A stretch of DNA of 64,000 bases, from positions 1-64,000 of the forward strand of contig NZ_JAQNCY010000004.1 in the NCBI RefSeq assembly GCF_028368855.1, written 5' to 3'. Position numbers and translations under genes: made by a program. The notes beneath the pieces are model-generated. The model saw only the letters and a program-made list of their open reading frames with translations, did no database searches and was not told where the DNA came from. Positions 41,274-50,339 of the stretch are shown one piece after another (the stretch's first letter is position 1; every line of letters begins with the position of its first letter). This stretch comes from Leisingera sp. SS27 (GTDB taxonomy: Bacteria; Pseudomonadota; Alphaproteobacteria; Rhodobacterales; Rhodobacteraceae).

Positions 41274-41870
41274 ATGGCTTCCGAACCGCTGGTTCTGGGA
41301 TTTGACACATCGGCCGCGCATTGCGCGGCCGCTTTGCTGCGCGGTGATGCAGTGCTGGCCTCCCGGCTGGAGGAAATGCCGCGCGGTCAGGCCGAACGGC
41401 TGATGCCGCTCTTGGAGGAGGTGCTGGCCGAGGGAGGTGCCACGTGGGCCGATCTTGATGCCATTGGCGTGGGTATTGGCCCCGGCAATTTCACCGGCAT
41501 CCGCATTGCGGTCTCTGCCGCCCGCGGGCTGGCACTGGGGCTGGAGATTCCGGCCGTGGGCGTCGACGGGTTTGAGGCCCGCACCGCTGAGGGGTCTTTG
41601 CCCGCCGTGCCTGCACCGCGCGATCAGGTCTATGCCGCCCTGCCCGGGGAGGCACCGCGTCTGATGCTGCGCCAGGAGGCCGAAGACGCCGCCCGCGGTG
41701 CCGGGCTGGCGTTTGCGCCTGAGGCGAGCCCGGCAGGGATTGCCGAAGCGATTGCGCGCATCGCAGCAAAGCAGTTTGAAACCGTGACGGAGCCGCCCGC
41801 ACCGCTGTACCTGCGCGCAGCGGACGCGGCACCGTCCAGCGACGTGCCGCCGGCACTGATTGATGAGTAA
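41274..41870 (+). CDS. tsaB: tRNA threonylcarbamoyladenosine biosynthesis protein TsaB
   Basis: The 198-residue ASKHA-fold protein has the start LVLGFDTSAAHCAAALL and GVGIGPGNFTGIRIAVSAARGLAL. TsaB forms the complex with TsaD and TsaE that makes t6A37 in tRNA. AAAGGA precedes the ATG. Its end overlaps the start of the next gene by 8 bases, which is the usual arrangement with rimI. Confidence 0.93.
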   Translation: MASEPLVLGFDTSAAHCAAALLRGDAVLASRLEEMPRGQAERLMPLLEEVLAEGGATWADLDAIGVGIGPGNFTGIRIAVSAARGLALGLEIPAVGVDGFEARTAEGSLPAVPAPRDQVYAALPGEAPRLMLRQEAEDAARGAGLAFAPEASPAGIAEAIARIAAKQFETVTEPPAPLYLRAADAAPSSDVPPALIDE

Positions 41871-42288
41871 TTCCCTGACACCGGCACAGATGGCCGCCAC
41901 ACATGCCGCGGCCTTCACCCGATCGCGGCCCTGGTCGGCGCTGGAGTTTGCCGCCCTCCTGGACAGCCCTCTGGTCCTTTTCGCCGGAGATGCGCGCTGC
42001 TTTGCCCTGATACGGGTGATCGCGGAGGAGGCAGAACTGCTGACCATTGCCACAGATCCGGCCTATCAGCGGCAGGGGCTGGCCCGCGCCTGCATGGCAG
42101 ATTGGGAATCACTGGCCCGCGCACGCGGTGCTGCAGAGGTGTTTCTGGAGGTGGCCGCCGACAACACCCCCGCGCAGGCGCTGTACCACGCCTGCGGATT
42201 CGCGGAATGCGGGCGCCGGACGGGCTATTACCGCCGCAAAGACGCCAATCCGGCGGACGCAATCCTGATGAGAAAAGCTTTACGCTAG
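41863..42288 (+). CDS. rimI: Ribosomal-protein alanine N-acetyltransferase RimI-like
   Basis: A 141-residue GNAT protein with the acetyl-CoA loop ATDPAYQRQGLARACM and the C-terminal NTPAQALYHACGFAECGRR motif. The tsaB-rimI pairing strongly supports RimI, which acetylates the N-terminus of ribosomal protein S18 and similar substrates. The ATG at 41863 lies inside the end of tsaB; a TTG just before it was not used. Confidence 0.9.
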   Translation: MSNSLTPAQMAATHAAAFTRSRPWSALEFAALLDSPLVLFAGDARCFALIRVIAEEAELLTIATDPAYQRQGLARACMADWESLARARGAAEVFLEVAADNTPAQALYHACGFAECGRRTGYYRRKDANPADAILMRKALR

Positions 42289-42315
42289 GCCAGTTGCGCG
42301 GATTTCGCACCAAAT

Positions 42316-42334
42316 GGTCAAAAAGCGGTTGACC
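42316..42334. promoter_or_regulatory. Inverted repeat upstream of the BMP transporter operon
   Basis: GGTCAA (42316-42321) and TTGACC (42329-42334) are exact inverted copies, seven bases apart, about 110 bp before the start codon at 42445. The core TGGTCAA also occurs in the site at 2803-2809. It could be a repressor operator for the nucleoside transporter. Confidence 0.35.
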
Positions 42335-42444
42335 CCCTCCCTGCCCTGCAGGCTAAATTGCCGCACCCTCTAAGGCCTGAACGGGGCCGGGCAGCGGAAA
42401 ATCCCCGCTGCATCTAACAAATAATGACAGTGGGAGTTAACCTG

Positions 42445-43440
42445 ATGACCCTGATGAAACCGCTGATGGGCGCAGCCGCGACGCTGGCCCTGACCGCAGG
42501 CGCCGCTTTGGCGGAACCGGCCCTGATCTTCGACCTGGGCGGCAAGTTCGACAAGAGCTTCAATGAGGCTGCGCATGGCGGCGCCCAACGATGGGCCGAG
42601 GAGACCGGCGAAAGCTACCGCGAGATCGAACTGCAGTCCGAAGCCCAGCGCGAGCAGGCGCTGCGCCGTTTTGCCGAGGCTGGCGCCAACCCGATCGTAA
42701 TGGTCGGCTTTGCCTTTGCCGACGCCCTGGGCCAGGTGGCCGCCGATTATCCGGACACCAAGTTCACCATTATCGACATGGTGGTTGAAGGCGACAACGT
42801 GCGCTCGGTTGTCTTTAACGAACACGAAGGCTCTTATCTGGTCGGCATGATGGCCGCAATGGCGTCCAAATCGAACACCGTGGGCTTTATCGGCGGCATG
42901 GACATCCCGCTGATCCGCAAGTTTGCCTGCGGCTACGCCGAGGGCGTCAAGGCAGCCAACCCGGACGCCACCGTGATCGCCAACATGACCGGCACCACCC
43001 CGGCGGCATGGAACGACCCGGTCAAAGGGTCTGAGCTGACCAAGGCGCAGATCAGCCAAGGTGCTGACGTGGTCTATGCCGCGGCTGGCGGCACCGGTGT
43101 CGGTGTGCTGCAGACCGCCGCAGACGAAGGCATCCTGTCGATCGGCGTCGACAGCAACCAGAACCACCTGCATCCGGGCAAAGTGCTGACCTCTATGACC
43201 AAGAAGGTCGGCAACGCGGTTTTCGAGGCGTTCAGCGATGGCGCCGAAATGGAAACCGGCTTCTCTGTCATGGGCCTGGCCAACGGCGGTGTCGGCTATG
43301 CCATGGATGAGCATAACGCGCCGCTGGTCTCTGCCGAGATGCAGGCCGCTGTGGACGATGCAGCAGCCAAAATCGCCTCCGGCGAGATCAAGGTGCATGA
43401 CTACATGTCCGACGACAGCTGCCCTGCGCTGAGCTTCTAA
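42445..43440 (+). CDS. BMP family nucleoside-binding lipoprotein-like ABC transporter substrate-binding protein
   Basis: The 331-residue periplasmic protein has an N-terminal Sec signal (MTLMKPLMGAAATLALTAGA), without a lipobox cysteine at the cleavage site. The mature part has the Med/PnrA-like BMP family blocks: DLGGKFDKSFNEAAHGG, GFAFADALGQVA, GFIGGMDIPLIRKF and DVVYAAAGGTGVGVLQTA. Such proteins bind purine or pyrimidine nucleosides for ABC uptake. GGGAG lies nine bases before the ATG at 42445; the ATG at 42424 has no site. Confidence 0.9.
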   Translation: MTLMKPLMGAAATLALTAGAALAEPALIFDLGGKFDKSFNEAAHGGAQRWAEETGESYREIELQSEAQREQALRRFAEAGANPIVMVGFAFADALGQVAADYPDTKFTIIDMVVEGDNVRSVVFNEHEGSYLVGMMAAMASKSNTVGFIGGMDIPLIRKFACGYAEGVKAANPDATVIANMTGTTPAAWNDPVKGSELTKAQISQGADVVYAAAGGTGVGVLQTAADEGILSIGVDSNQNHLHPGKVLTSMTKKVGNAVFEAFSDGAEMETGFSVMGLANGGVGYAMDEHNAPLVSAEMQAAVDDAAAKIASGEIKVHDYMSDDSCPALSF

Positions 43441-43457
43441 GAAGAAAGCCCCAGGCC

Positions 43458-43811
43458 ATGACGGATTCACTTCATACTCTGTTTGCGGCCTGGGGCGACC
43501 CATCGCCCGACGCGCGCGCCGCAAAGACGGACGCGGCCATCGGGCCAGACTTCTACTATTCCGATCCCAACACCCCCGTCCCGATCACCACACGCGGCGC
43601 CTATTTGGATTATATCGCGCAGTTCAGCGCGATGATGCCGGGCGCCTCGGCCAAGGTGATTGCCGTTTCGGAACACCACGGGCACGCACGCGCCACCGTG
43701 GATTTCGAGAAAGACGGCCAGCGCATGGTGCGCGGACAGTATTTTGCCGACCTTAAGGACGGCAAGGTGGTGCGGCTGATCGGATTTACAGGTATGGGAG
43801 AGCCCGATTGA
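43458..43811 (+). CDS. NTF2-like / SnoaL-like small protein in the transporter operon
   Basis: The 117-residue protein has the pattern of a cone-shaped NTF2-like fold (YYSDPNTPVPITTRGAYLDYIAQF then YFADLKDGKVVRLIGFTGMG). It has no signal peptide. It lies between the binding protein and the ATPase, overlapping the ATPase start by four bases (TTGA), so it must be made with the transporter. NTF2-like proteins include ketosteroid isomerases, dehydratases and ligand-binding proteins. The role here is unknown; handling of the imported ligand is possible. Confidence 0.82.
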   Translation: MTDSLHTLFAAWGDPSPDARAAKTDAAIGPDFYYSDPNTPVPITTRGAYLDYIAQFSAMMPGASAKVIAVSEHHGHARATVDFEKDGQRMVRGQYFADLKDGKVVRLIGFTGMGEPD

Positions 43812-45337
43812 CCGCCCCCGCCATCGAACTCAAAGGCATTTCCAAGGCTTTTGGCCCGGTCCAGGCAAACAAGGACATCTCCATCAGCGTCGCGCCCGGC
43901 ACCATTCACGGGATCATCGGTGAAAACGGTGCAGGCAAGTCGACGCTGATGTCGATCCTCTACGGCTTCTACAAGGCCGATTCAGGCGAGATCTGGATCA
44001 AAGGCAAGAAAACCGCGATCCCGGACAGCCAGGCCGCCATTGCCGCGGGCATCGGCATGGTGTTCCAGCATTTCAAACTGGTGGAGAATTTCACCGTGCT
44101 GGAAAACATTGTTCTGGGAGCCGAAGACAGCGGCATGCTGATGCCCTCACTGCGCCGCGCCCGCAAGGAGCTGAAGGCGCTGGAGGAGGAATACGAGCTG
44201 TTCGTCGATCCCGACGCCCGCATCGATGAAATCGGCGTTGGCATGCAGCAGCGTGTGGAAATTCTCAAGGCGCTTTACCGCAAGGCCGAGATCCTGATCC
44301 TGGATGAGCCGACCGGGGTGCTGACCCCAGCCGAGGCCGACCAGCTGTTCCGCATCCTCGACCGGCTGCGCGCGGAAGGGAAGACCATCATCCTGATCAC
44401 CCACAAGCTGCGGGAGATCATGGAATACACCGACACGGTGTCCGTCATGCGCCGCGGCCAGATGACCGCCACCGTCAAGACTGCCGACTCCAGTCCGGAG
44501 CATCTGGCGGAGCTGATGGTGGGCCGCAAGGTCCTGCTGCGTGTCGACAAGGTGCCTGCTCAGCCTGGTGCCCCGATCCTTGAAATCGAGAACCTGCGGG
44601 TGGTGGACAGCGCCGGCGTCGAGCGCGTTAAGGGCATCGACCTGACCGTGCGTGCGGGTGAAATCCTTGGCATCGCGGGCGTAGCCGGCAACGGCCAGTC
44701 GGAACTGATGGAAGTTCTGGGCGGCATGCGTCCTGGCACCGGCAGCATCAAGCTGCATGGCACTCCGCTGCCGCTGCAGGGTCATGGTTCCGATGCCGCC
44801 GCACGGCGCGATGCCCATATCGGCCATGTGCCGGAGGACCGCCAGCGCGAGGGCCTGATCATGGACTTCCACGCTTGGGAAAACGTGGCCTTCGGGTATC
44901 ACCGCGACGCGGCCTATCAGAACGGCGTTTTGATGAACAACGCGGCGCTGCGCGCCGATACCGAAGCCAAGATGGAGAAATTCGACGTTCGCCCGCCCGA
45001 TCCCTGGCTGGCGGCCAAGAACTTCTCCGGCGGCAATCAGCAGAAGATCGTCGTCGCGCGCGAGATCGAGCGCAACCCGGACCTGTTGCTGGTCGGCCAG
45101 CCGACCCGTGGCGTCGACATCGGCGCCATTGAATTCATTCACAAGCAAATCGTCGAGCTGCGCGACCAAGGCAAAGCGATCCTGCTGGTCTCGGTCGAGC
45201 TGGAGGAGATCCTGTCGCTCGCGGACCGGGTTGCGGTGATGTTTGACGGTCAGATCATGGGCGAACGCCCGGCCGATCAGACCGATGAGAAAGAGCTGGG
45301 CCTGATGATGGCCGGTGTCGCGGGGGAGGCCGCGTAA
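43808..45337 (+). CDS. Nucleoside ABC transporter ATP-binding protein (double ATPase)
   Basis: The 509-residue protein has two ABC domains. The first has Walker A GENGAGKSTLMSIL and Walker B ILILDEPTGVLTP with signature-like GVGMQQRVEILKAL. The second has a degenerate Walker A region (GVAGNGQSELMEVL) and signature FSGGNQQKIVVAREI with LLVGQPTRGVDI. This sugar/nucleoside-type arrangement (RbsA, NupA/YufO) matches the BMP partner. It starts with TTG at 43808 overlapping the preceding stop. Confidence 0.92.
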   Translation: MTAPAIELKGISKAFGPVQANKDISISVAPGTIHGIIGENGAGKSTLMSILYGFYKADSGEIWIKGKKTAIPDSQAAIAAGIGMVFQHFKLVENFTVLENIVLGAEDSGMLMPSLRRARKELKALEEEYELFVDPDARIDEIGVGMQQRVEILKALYRKAEILILDEPTGVLTPAEADQLFRILDRLRAEGKTIILITHKLREIMEYTDTVSVMRRGQMTATVKTADSSPEHLAELMVGRKVLLRVDKVPAQPGAPILEIENLRVVDSAGVERVKGIDLTVRAGEILGIAGVAGNGQSELMEVLGGMRPGTGSIKLHGTPLPLQGHGSDAAARRDAHIGHVPEDRQREGLIMDFHAWENVAFGYHRDAAYQNGVLMNNAALRADTEAKMEKFDVRPPDPWLAAKNFSGGNQQKIVVAREIERNPDLLLVGQPTRGVDIGAIEFIHKQIVELRDQGKAILLVSVELEEILSLADRVAVMFDGQIMGERPADQTDEKELGLMMAGVAGEAA

Positions 45338-46432
45338 ATGGACAAGATGCCGAAATGGGCCGATGTGGTCCTGATCCCGCTGATCAGCCTTCTGCTGGCC
45401 GCTATCCTGTCAGCCCTGGTGATCCTCGGGATCGGCGAAGACCCGGTGGCCGCGGTCAAGCTGATGGTTGATGGCGCCCTGGGTTCCACCTATGGCTGGG
45501 GCTACACGCTCTATTACGCTACCAATTTCATGTTCACCGGCCTTGCGGTGGCAATCGCGGCCCATGCGGGCCTGTTCAACATCGGCGGCGAAGGCCAGGC
45601 GATGCTGGGCGGGCTTGGCGTGGCGCTGGTCTGTCTGCTGATCCCCTGGCCGCACTGGACGCTGGCGCTGGTCTTTGCGGCGCTTGGCGCGGGCCTGTTC
45701 GGTGCGGCCTGGGCCGCAATCCCGGCCTATCTGCAGGCCAAGCGCGGCAGCCATATCGTGATCACCACCATCATGTTCAACTTCATCGCCGCTGCGGTGC
45801 TGAACTACGTGCTGGTGAACCTGCTGCGCCCCGAAGGATCAATGGATCCGGCCACTGAACGCTTCCCGGAGGCTGTGCATCTGCCCTCCCTGCATGAGCT
45901 GCTGGCACCGATCGGGATCGAGTTCTCAAAATCCGCACCCGCCAACGTCAGTCTTCTGGTGGCTGTCGGCGCCTGCCTGTTTGTCTGGCTGCTGATCTGG
46001 CGCACGCCGCTGGGCTTTGAAATCCGCAGTCTAGGCAAATCGGAACCCGGTGCGCGCTATGCCGGCATTTCTTCGGTCCGCACCATCATGATCGCGATGC
46101 TGATCTCCGGCGCGCTGGCAGGAATGATGGCAGTGAACAACGTGATGGGCGAAGCGGAACGGCTGGTGCTGAACGCCACCGAAGGCGCCGGTTTCATCGG
46201 CATCGCTGTAGCGCTGATGGGGCGCAACCACCCGTTCGGCGTGTTCCTGGCGGCGATCCTCTTTGGCTTCCTCTACCAGGGCGGCGCCGAGCTGGCGCTC
46301 TGGACCTCGATCCCGCGTGAGCTGATCGTGGTGATCCAGGCGCTGGTGATCCTATTCACCGGCGCGCTCGACAACATGGTGCGGATGCCGCTGGAGCGGA
46401 TCTTCCTGGCGATGCGGAAAGGGCAGAACTGA
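45338..46432 (+). CDS. Nucleoside ABC transporter permease, subunit 1
   Basis: A 364-residue permease of the BPD_transp_2 family with about nine membrane segments. HAGLFNIGGEGQAMLGGLG and IVITTIMFNFIAAAVLNY are typical of YufP/NupB-like permeases. It starts immediately after the ATPase stop codon. It pairs with the next permease to form the channel. Confidence 0.92.
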   Translation: MDKMPKWADVVLIPLISLLLAAILSALVILGIGEDPVAAVKLMVDGALGSTYGWGYTLYYATNFMFTGLAVAIAAHAGLFNIGGEGQAMLGGLGVALVCLLIPWPHWTLALVFAALGAGLFGAAWAAIPAYLQAKRGSHIVITTIMFNFIAAAVLNYVLVNLLRPEGSMDPATERFPEAVHLPSLHELLAPIGIEFSKSAPANVSLLVAVGACLFVWLLIWRTPLGFEIRSLGKSEPGARYAGISSVRTIMIAMLISGALAGMMAVNNVMGEAERLVLNATEGAGFIGIAVALMGRNHPFGVFLAAILFGFLYQGGAELALWTSIPRELIVVIQALVILFTGALDNMVRMPLERIFLAMRKGQN

Positions 46433-47397
46433 TGGATTTCCTCACGATCATTCAGCTTCTGGATTCGACCGTCCGCCTGGCCACGCCGCTGCTGCTGGCC
46501 TGCCTTGCGGGGCTGTTCTCAGAGCGCGCGGGCATCTTCGACATCGGCCTTGAGGGCAAGATGCTGATGGCGGCTTTCTTCTCCGCCGCCGTCGCTGCCG
46601 TCACCGGCAATGTCTGGCTGGGTCTGCTGGCTGGCATCGGCTCGTCTCTGCTGCTGGCGGCATTGCACGGCGTGGCCTCCATCACCTTCCGCGGCAACCA
46701 GCTGATCTCCGGCGTGGCGATCAACTTCCTGGCCGCGGGCATGACGGTGCTGATCGCCCAGGACTGGTTCCAGCAGGGCGGCCGCACACCGTCGCTGATC
46801 GGCGGCGGACGCTTCACACCGTTTGATCTGCCCTTTGCCGAAAGCCTGTCCGGCGTTCCGGTGCTGGGCCCGGTCTATTCCGAACTGCTCTCCGGCCATT
46901 CGATCCTGGTCTACATCGCCTTCCTGGCGGTGCCGGCCACCTGGTGGGTGCTGTTCCGCACCCGGTTCGGCCTGCGCCTGCGCGCGGTCGGTGAAAATCC
47001 AGCTGCCGTGGACACTGCCGGCGTCTCGGTTGTCGGTCTGCGTTATGCAGCGGTTCTGATCTGCGGCCTGTTGTGCGGCATTGCCGGCGCCTATCTGGCC
47101 ACGGCGCTGCAGGCGGGTTTCGTCAAGGACATGACCGCAGGCCGCGGCTTCATCGCCCTGGCGGCGTTGATCTTTGCCAAGTGGCGGCCCTGGCACGCCA
47201 TGGGCGCCTGCCTGCTGTTCGGCCTCCTGCAAGCGATTGCGCTGCGGTTCCAGAACATCGAACTGGGCGGCATCACCATCCCGGTGCAGGCGATGGACGC
47301 GCTGCCGTACGTGCTGACGGTGGTCATCCTGGCCGGTTTCGTCGGCAAGGCGATCCCGCCCCGGGCCGGCGGAGAACCCTATGTGAAAGAGCGCTGA
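46432..47397 (+). CDS. Nucleoside ABC transporter permease, subunit 2
   Basis: A 321-residue permease of the same superfamily (YufQ/NupC-like), with LFSERAGIFDIGLEGKMLMA and FRGNQLISGVAINFLAAG. Its start overlaps the preceding stop by one base. A strong terminator follows, ending the operon. Confidence 0.92.
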   Translation: MDFLTIIQLLDSTVRLATPLLLACLAGLFSERAGIFDIGLEGKMLMAAFFSAAVAAVTGNVWLGLLAGIGSSLLLAALHGVASITFRGNQLISGVAINFLAAGMTVLIAQDWFQQGGRTPSLIGGGRFTPFDLPFAESLSGVPVLGPVYSELLSGHSILVYIAFLAVPATWWVLFRTRFGLRLRAVGENPAAVDTAGVSVVGLRYAAVLICGLLCGIAGAYLATALQAGFVKDMTAGRGFIALAALIFAKWRPWHAMGACLLFGLLQAIALRFQNIELGGITIPVQAMDALPYVLTVVILAGFVGKAIPPRAGGEPYVKER

Positions 47398-47418
47398 GCA
47401 CAGCGCCAGTACCAACAA

Positions 47419-47450
47419 AACGCCCGGCTCCGCGCCGGGCGTTTTCTTTT
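47419..47450 (+). terminator. Intrinsic terminator of the BMP transporter operon
   Basis: A 10-bp perfect stem (AACGCCCGGC at 47419-47428 and its complement at 47434-47443) is followed by TTCTTTT. It lies 22 bases after the last stop codon of the operon. Confidence 0.88.
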
Positions 47451-47578
47451 CCCGCCCTTCTCCTGCAGGCACGGGAAGCCTACGCCCATAGGTCCAGATC
47501 GCGGCTCTCTGTCGGTCCTGAGCGCCGCGGTGCTGCCCGGCCGGTTGACCGCGCGCACCGCAGTTGCTGTAAGGCAGC

Positions 47579-48502
47579 ATGCACATTTTCCTCCCCATCG
47601 CCGAAGTCTCGGTCAACGTTCTGCTGCTCTTGGGCATCGGCGGCGCCGTGGGAGTTCTGTCGGGCATGTTCGGTGTGGGCGGCGGCTTCCTGATCACGCC
47701 GCTCCTGTTTCTGATCGGTATACCGCCGGGGGTTGCGGTTGCCACCTCTGCCAACCAGGTGGTGGCCTCGTCCGTGTCCGGGCTGATGGCGCATTTCCGG
47801 CGCCGCACGGTGGACCTCAAGATGGGTTACGTCCTGCTGGGCGGCGGCCTTCTGGGTGCGGCATTGGGCATGGCGGTTTTCAACTACCTCAAGCAGCTGG
47901 GCCAGGTCGATCTGGCGGTCCAGCTCTGTTACGTGCTGTTCCTCGGTGTAATCGGCGCACTGATGTTTGTCGAAAGCGTCAATGCAATCCGCAAGGCCCG
48001 GCAGGCGGGCGGCGCCCCCGCGTACAGACGGCGCCAGCGGTCCTGGGTGCATGCCCTGCCTTACAAGATGCGGTTCAAAGCGTCCGGGCTCTATATCTCT
48101 GTGATCCCGCCCGCACTGGTCGGCTTTGGCGTCGGCATCCTCTCGGCAATCATGGGCGTCGGCGGCGGGTTCATCATGGTGCCTGCAATGATCTACATCC
48201 TAGGTATGCCGACCAAGGTGGTGATCGGCACCTCCCTGTTCCAGATCATCTTTGTCGCCGGCTTCACCACGGTGATGCACGCCACAACCAACTACACCGT
48301 TGACGTTGTGCTGGCCGTGTTCCTGCTGATTGGCGGCGTTGCCGGTGCCCAGCTCGGCACCGTGATCGGCGCCAGGCTCAAAGCAGAACAGCTCCGGGTG
48401 CTTCTGGCCATGCTGGTTCTGTCGGTATCAGTCAAAATCGGGTTCGAGCTTCTGCTGGAACCGGCCGACCTGTTTTCCCTGACCGTGCTGAACCTGCCCT
48501 GA
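47579..48502 (+). CDS. TauE/SafE family permease, copy 1
   Basis: The 307-residue inner-membrane protein has the two repeated GMFGVGGGF / IMGVGGGFIMVPAM motifs of the TauE/SafE (DUF81) family and eight or so membrane segments. Members export sulfite, sulfonates or other anions. It is a tandem paralog of the next gene: the same length, no gaps by eye and roughly four of five residues identical in the first 80. AAGG precedes the ATG. Confidence 0.9.
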   Translation: MHIFLPIAEVSVNVLLLLGIGGAVGVLSGMFGVGGGFLITPLLFLIGIPPGVAVATSANQVVASSVSGLMAHFRRRTVDLKMGYVLLGGGLLGAALGMAVFNYLKQLGQVDLAVQLCYVLFLGVIGALMFVESVNAIRKARQAGGAPAYRRRQRSWVHALPYKMRFKASGLYISVIPPALVGFGVGILSAIMGVGGGFIMVPAMIYILGMPTKVVIGTSLFQIIFVAGFTTVMHATTNYTVDVVLAVFLLIGGVAGAQLGTVIGARLKAEQLRVLLAMLVLSVSVKIGFELLLEPADLFSLTVLNLP

Positions 48503-48626
48503 TGCAGGCAAATGCGGCATGGGCTCAGGCTGCAATAAGTCCAGTTTGCAACTGCAAATCAGTCCTGCACGCTGCAGAGCGGCATAGATCATTGATTTTT
48601 GATATGACTGCGGTCTAACAAAGAAC

Positions 48627-49550
48627 ATGCAGATATACCTTCCCATAGCTGAGGTCTCAGTGAATGCCTTCCTTCTCCTGGGCCTTGGGGGAATGGTCGG
48701 GGTTCTCTCGGGCATGTTCGGAGTTGGCGGCGGCTTCCTGATGACGCCGCTTTTGTTCTTCATCGGTATCCCGCCCGCGGTGGCTGTGGCCACCGAGGCG
48801 AACCAGATCGTCGCCTCTTCCTTCTCCGGCGTGCTGGCGCATTTCCGAAGGCGGACGGTCGATATCAAGATGGGTCTGGTGCTGCAGGCCGGCGGTCTGA
48901 TGGGCGCGGCGCTCGGGGTGGTGGTGTTCAACTACCTCAAGGCGCTCGGCCAGGTCGACCTGCTGGTCAAGCTCTGCTACGTCGTTTTCCTGGGCGTGGT
49001 CGGCGGGCTGATGTTCATCGAAAGCCTGAATGCGATCCGCAAGTCCAAGAAGGCGGGCGGCGCCGCGCCCGCAGCCCGGCGCCAGCGCGGCTGGGTGCAT
49101 GCGCTGCCGTTCAAGATGCGGTTCCGCACCTCGGGCCTCTACATCTCGGTGATCCCGCCCGTTCTGGTTGGCGTCTGCGTTGGTATCCTGGCCGCGATCA
49201 TGGGTGTCGGCGGCGGTTTCATCATGGTGCCTGCGATGATTTATATCCTCGGCATGCCAACCAAGGTGGTTGTCGGCACCTCGCTGTTCCAGATCATCCT
49301 GGTCACCGGCTTCACCACCATGCTGCATGCCACAACCAACTATACGGTGGACATCGTGCTGGCGGTTCTCCTGCTTGTCGGCGGTGTTATCGGCGCCCAG
49401 ATCGGCACCCGCATCGGTGTCTATCTCAAGGCAGAACAGCTGCGCATCCTGCTGGCGCTGATGGTCATCGCGGTCTGCGTAAAGCTGGGCCTCGACCTTC
49501 TGCTGCAACCGGCTGAGCTGTTCTCGCTTGGCGAAGCGGGAGGCCACTGA
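48627..49550 (+). CDS. TauE/SafE family permease, copy 2
   Basis: A 307-residue paralog of copy 1, sharing IAEVSVN, GMFGVGGGF, AHFRRRTVD and the whole MVPAMIYILGMPTKVV block. The small differences are spread through the protein, so the duplication is not very recent. It has no clear binding site; CAAAGAAC precedes the ATG. It lies two bases before the TIGR02186 gene, so these two act together. Confidence 0.9.
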   Translation: MQIYLPIAEVSVNAFLLLGLGGMVGVLSGMFGVGGGFLMTPLLFFIGIPPAVAVATEANQIVASSFSGVLAHFRRRTVDIKMGLVLQAGGLMGAALGVVVFNYLKALGQVDLLVKLCYVVFLGVVGGLMFIESLNAIRKSKKAGGAAPAARRQRGWVHALPFKMRFRTSGLYISVIPPVLVGVCVGILAAIMGVGGGFIMVPAMIYILGMPTKVVVGTSLFQIILVTGFTTMLHATTNYTVDIVLAVLLLVGGVIGAQIGTRIGVYLKAEQLRILLALMVIAVCVKLGLDLLLQPAELFSLGEAGGH

Positions 49551-49552
49551 TC

Positions 49553-50338
49553 ATGCGCAAACTGCTGCTTTCTGCCCTAACGGCCGCCGCCCTGGCGCTG
49601 CTGCCGCAATCCGCAGCCCAAGCCGCCAAGGAAGAGGTCGTTCTGGGTCTCAGCCAGGACCGGGTGGCCATCACCGCAACCTTTGACGGTTCGGAAATCC
49701 TGATCTTCGGCGCGGTCAAGCGCGAGGCCCCGATCCCCACCGACGAGCCGCTGGAAGTCATCGTCGCCGTGTCAGGACCGGCCCCGTCCGTGATGGTGCG
49801 CCGCAAGGAAAAGAAACTTGGCATCTGGGTCAACGTCGACAGCGTGCTGGTCGACTCGGCGCCCGCATTCTATGCCGTCGCCACCAGCGCGCCCTTTGCC
49901 CAGGTGCTGAACGACACCGAAGACCTGCGTTACCGGGTGTCGATCAAACGTGCGATCCGGTCGGTAGGTGCCGCCATGCATATCCGCGGCGCCCAGGCTT
50001 TTGCCGATGCGGTGGTGCGGATCCGGGAGAAAAACGGACTGTATTCGCTGCGGGAGAACACCGTTGCGGTGGATCAGCAGACCCTGTTCCGCACGGCAAT
50101 CGCCATGCCTGCCGATCTGACCGAAGGCGACTACCAGACCCGCATCTTCCTGACCCGGGGCGGCGAAGTGGTGTCGAGCTATGAGACCACCATCGACGTC
50201 CGCAAGGTCGGGCTGGAACGGTTCCTCTTTTCGCTCTCGCGCGAGCAGCCGTTCCTTTACGGCCTGATGTCACTGGCCATTGCGATTGCCGCCGGCTGGA
50301 GCGCATCTGCGGCCTTCAGCCTGCTCAGGAACCGGTAG
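49553..50338 (+). CDS. TIGR02186 family membrane-anchored protein
   Basis: The 261-residue protein has an N-terminal signal (MRKLLLSALTAAALALLP, cleavage near AQA-AK), a large periplasmic domain and one C-terminal membrane segment (about 238-257). It matches my memory of the alphaproteobacterial TIGR02186 family, which often follows a TauE/SafE permease. It probably supports that permease from the periplasmic side; the exact role is unknown. GGGAGG precedes the ATG. Confidence 0.85.
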   Translation: MRKLLLSALTAAALALLPQSAAQAAKEEVVLGLSQDRVAITATFDGSEILIFGAVKREAPIPTDEPLEVIVAVSGPAPSVMVRRKEKKLGIWVNVDSVLVDSAPAFYAVATSAPFAQVLNDTEDLRYRVSIKRAIRSVGAAMHIRGAQAFADAVVRIREKNGLYSLRENTVAVDQQTLFRTAIAMPADLTEGDYQTRIFLTRGGEVVSSYETTIDVRKVGLERFLFSLSREQPFLYGLMSLAIAIAAGWSASAAFSLLRNR

Positions 50339-50339
50339 G

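Noticed and set aside
40065-42053. 662-residue minus-strand frame over the isomerase, nfuA and tsaB genes
   Set aside because: It crosses three recognisable plus-strand genes and has no family resemblance.
43808-45337. Degenerate second Walker A of the nucleoside ATPase as a defect
   Set aside because: The second ATPase domain of sugar/nucleoside double ATPases is normally degenerate, so this is not a fault.
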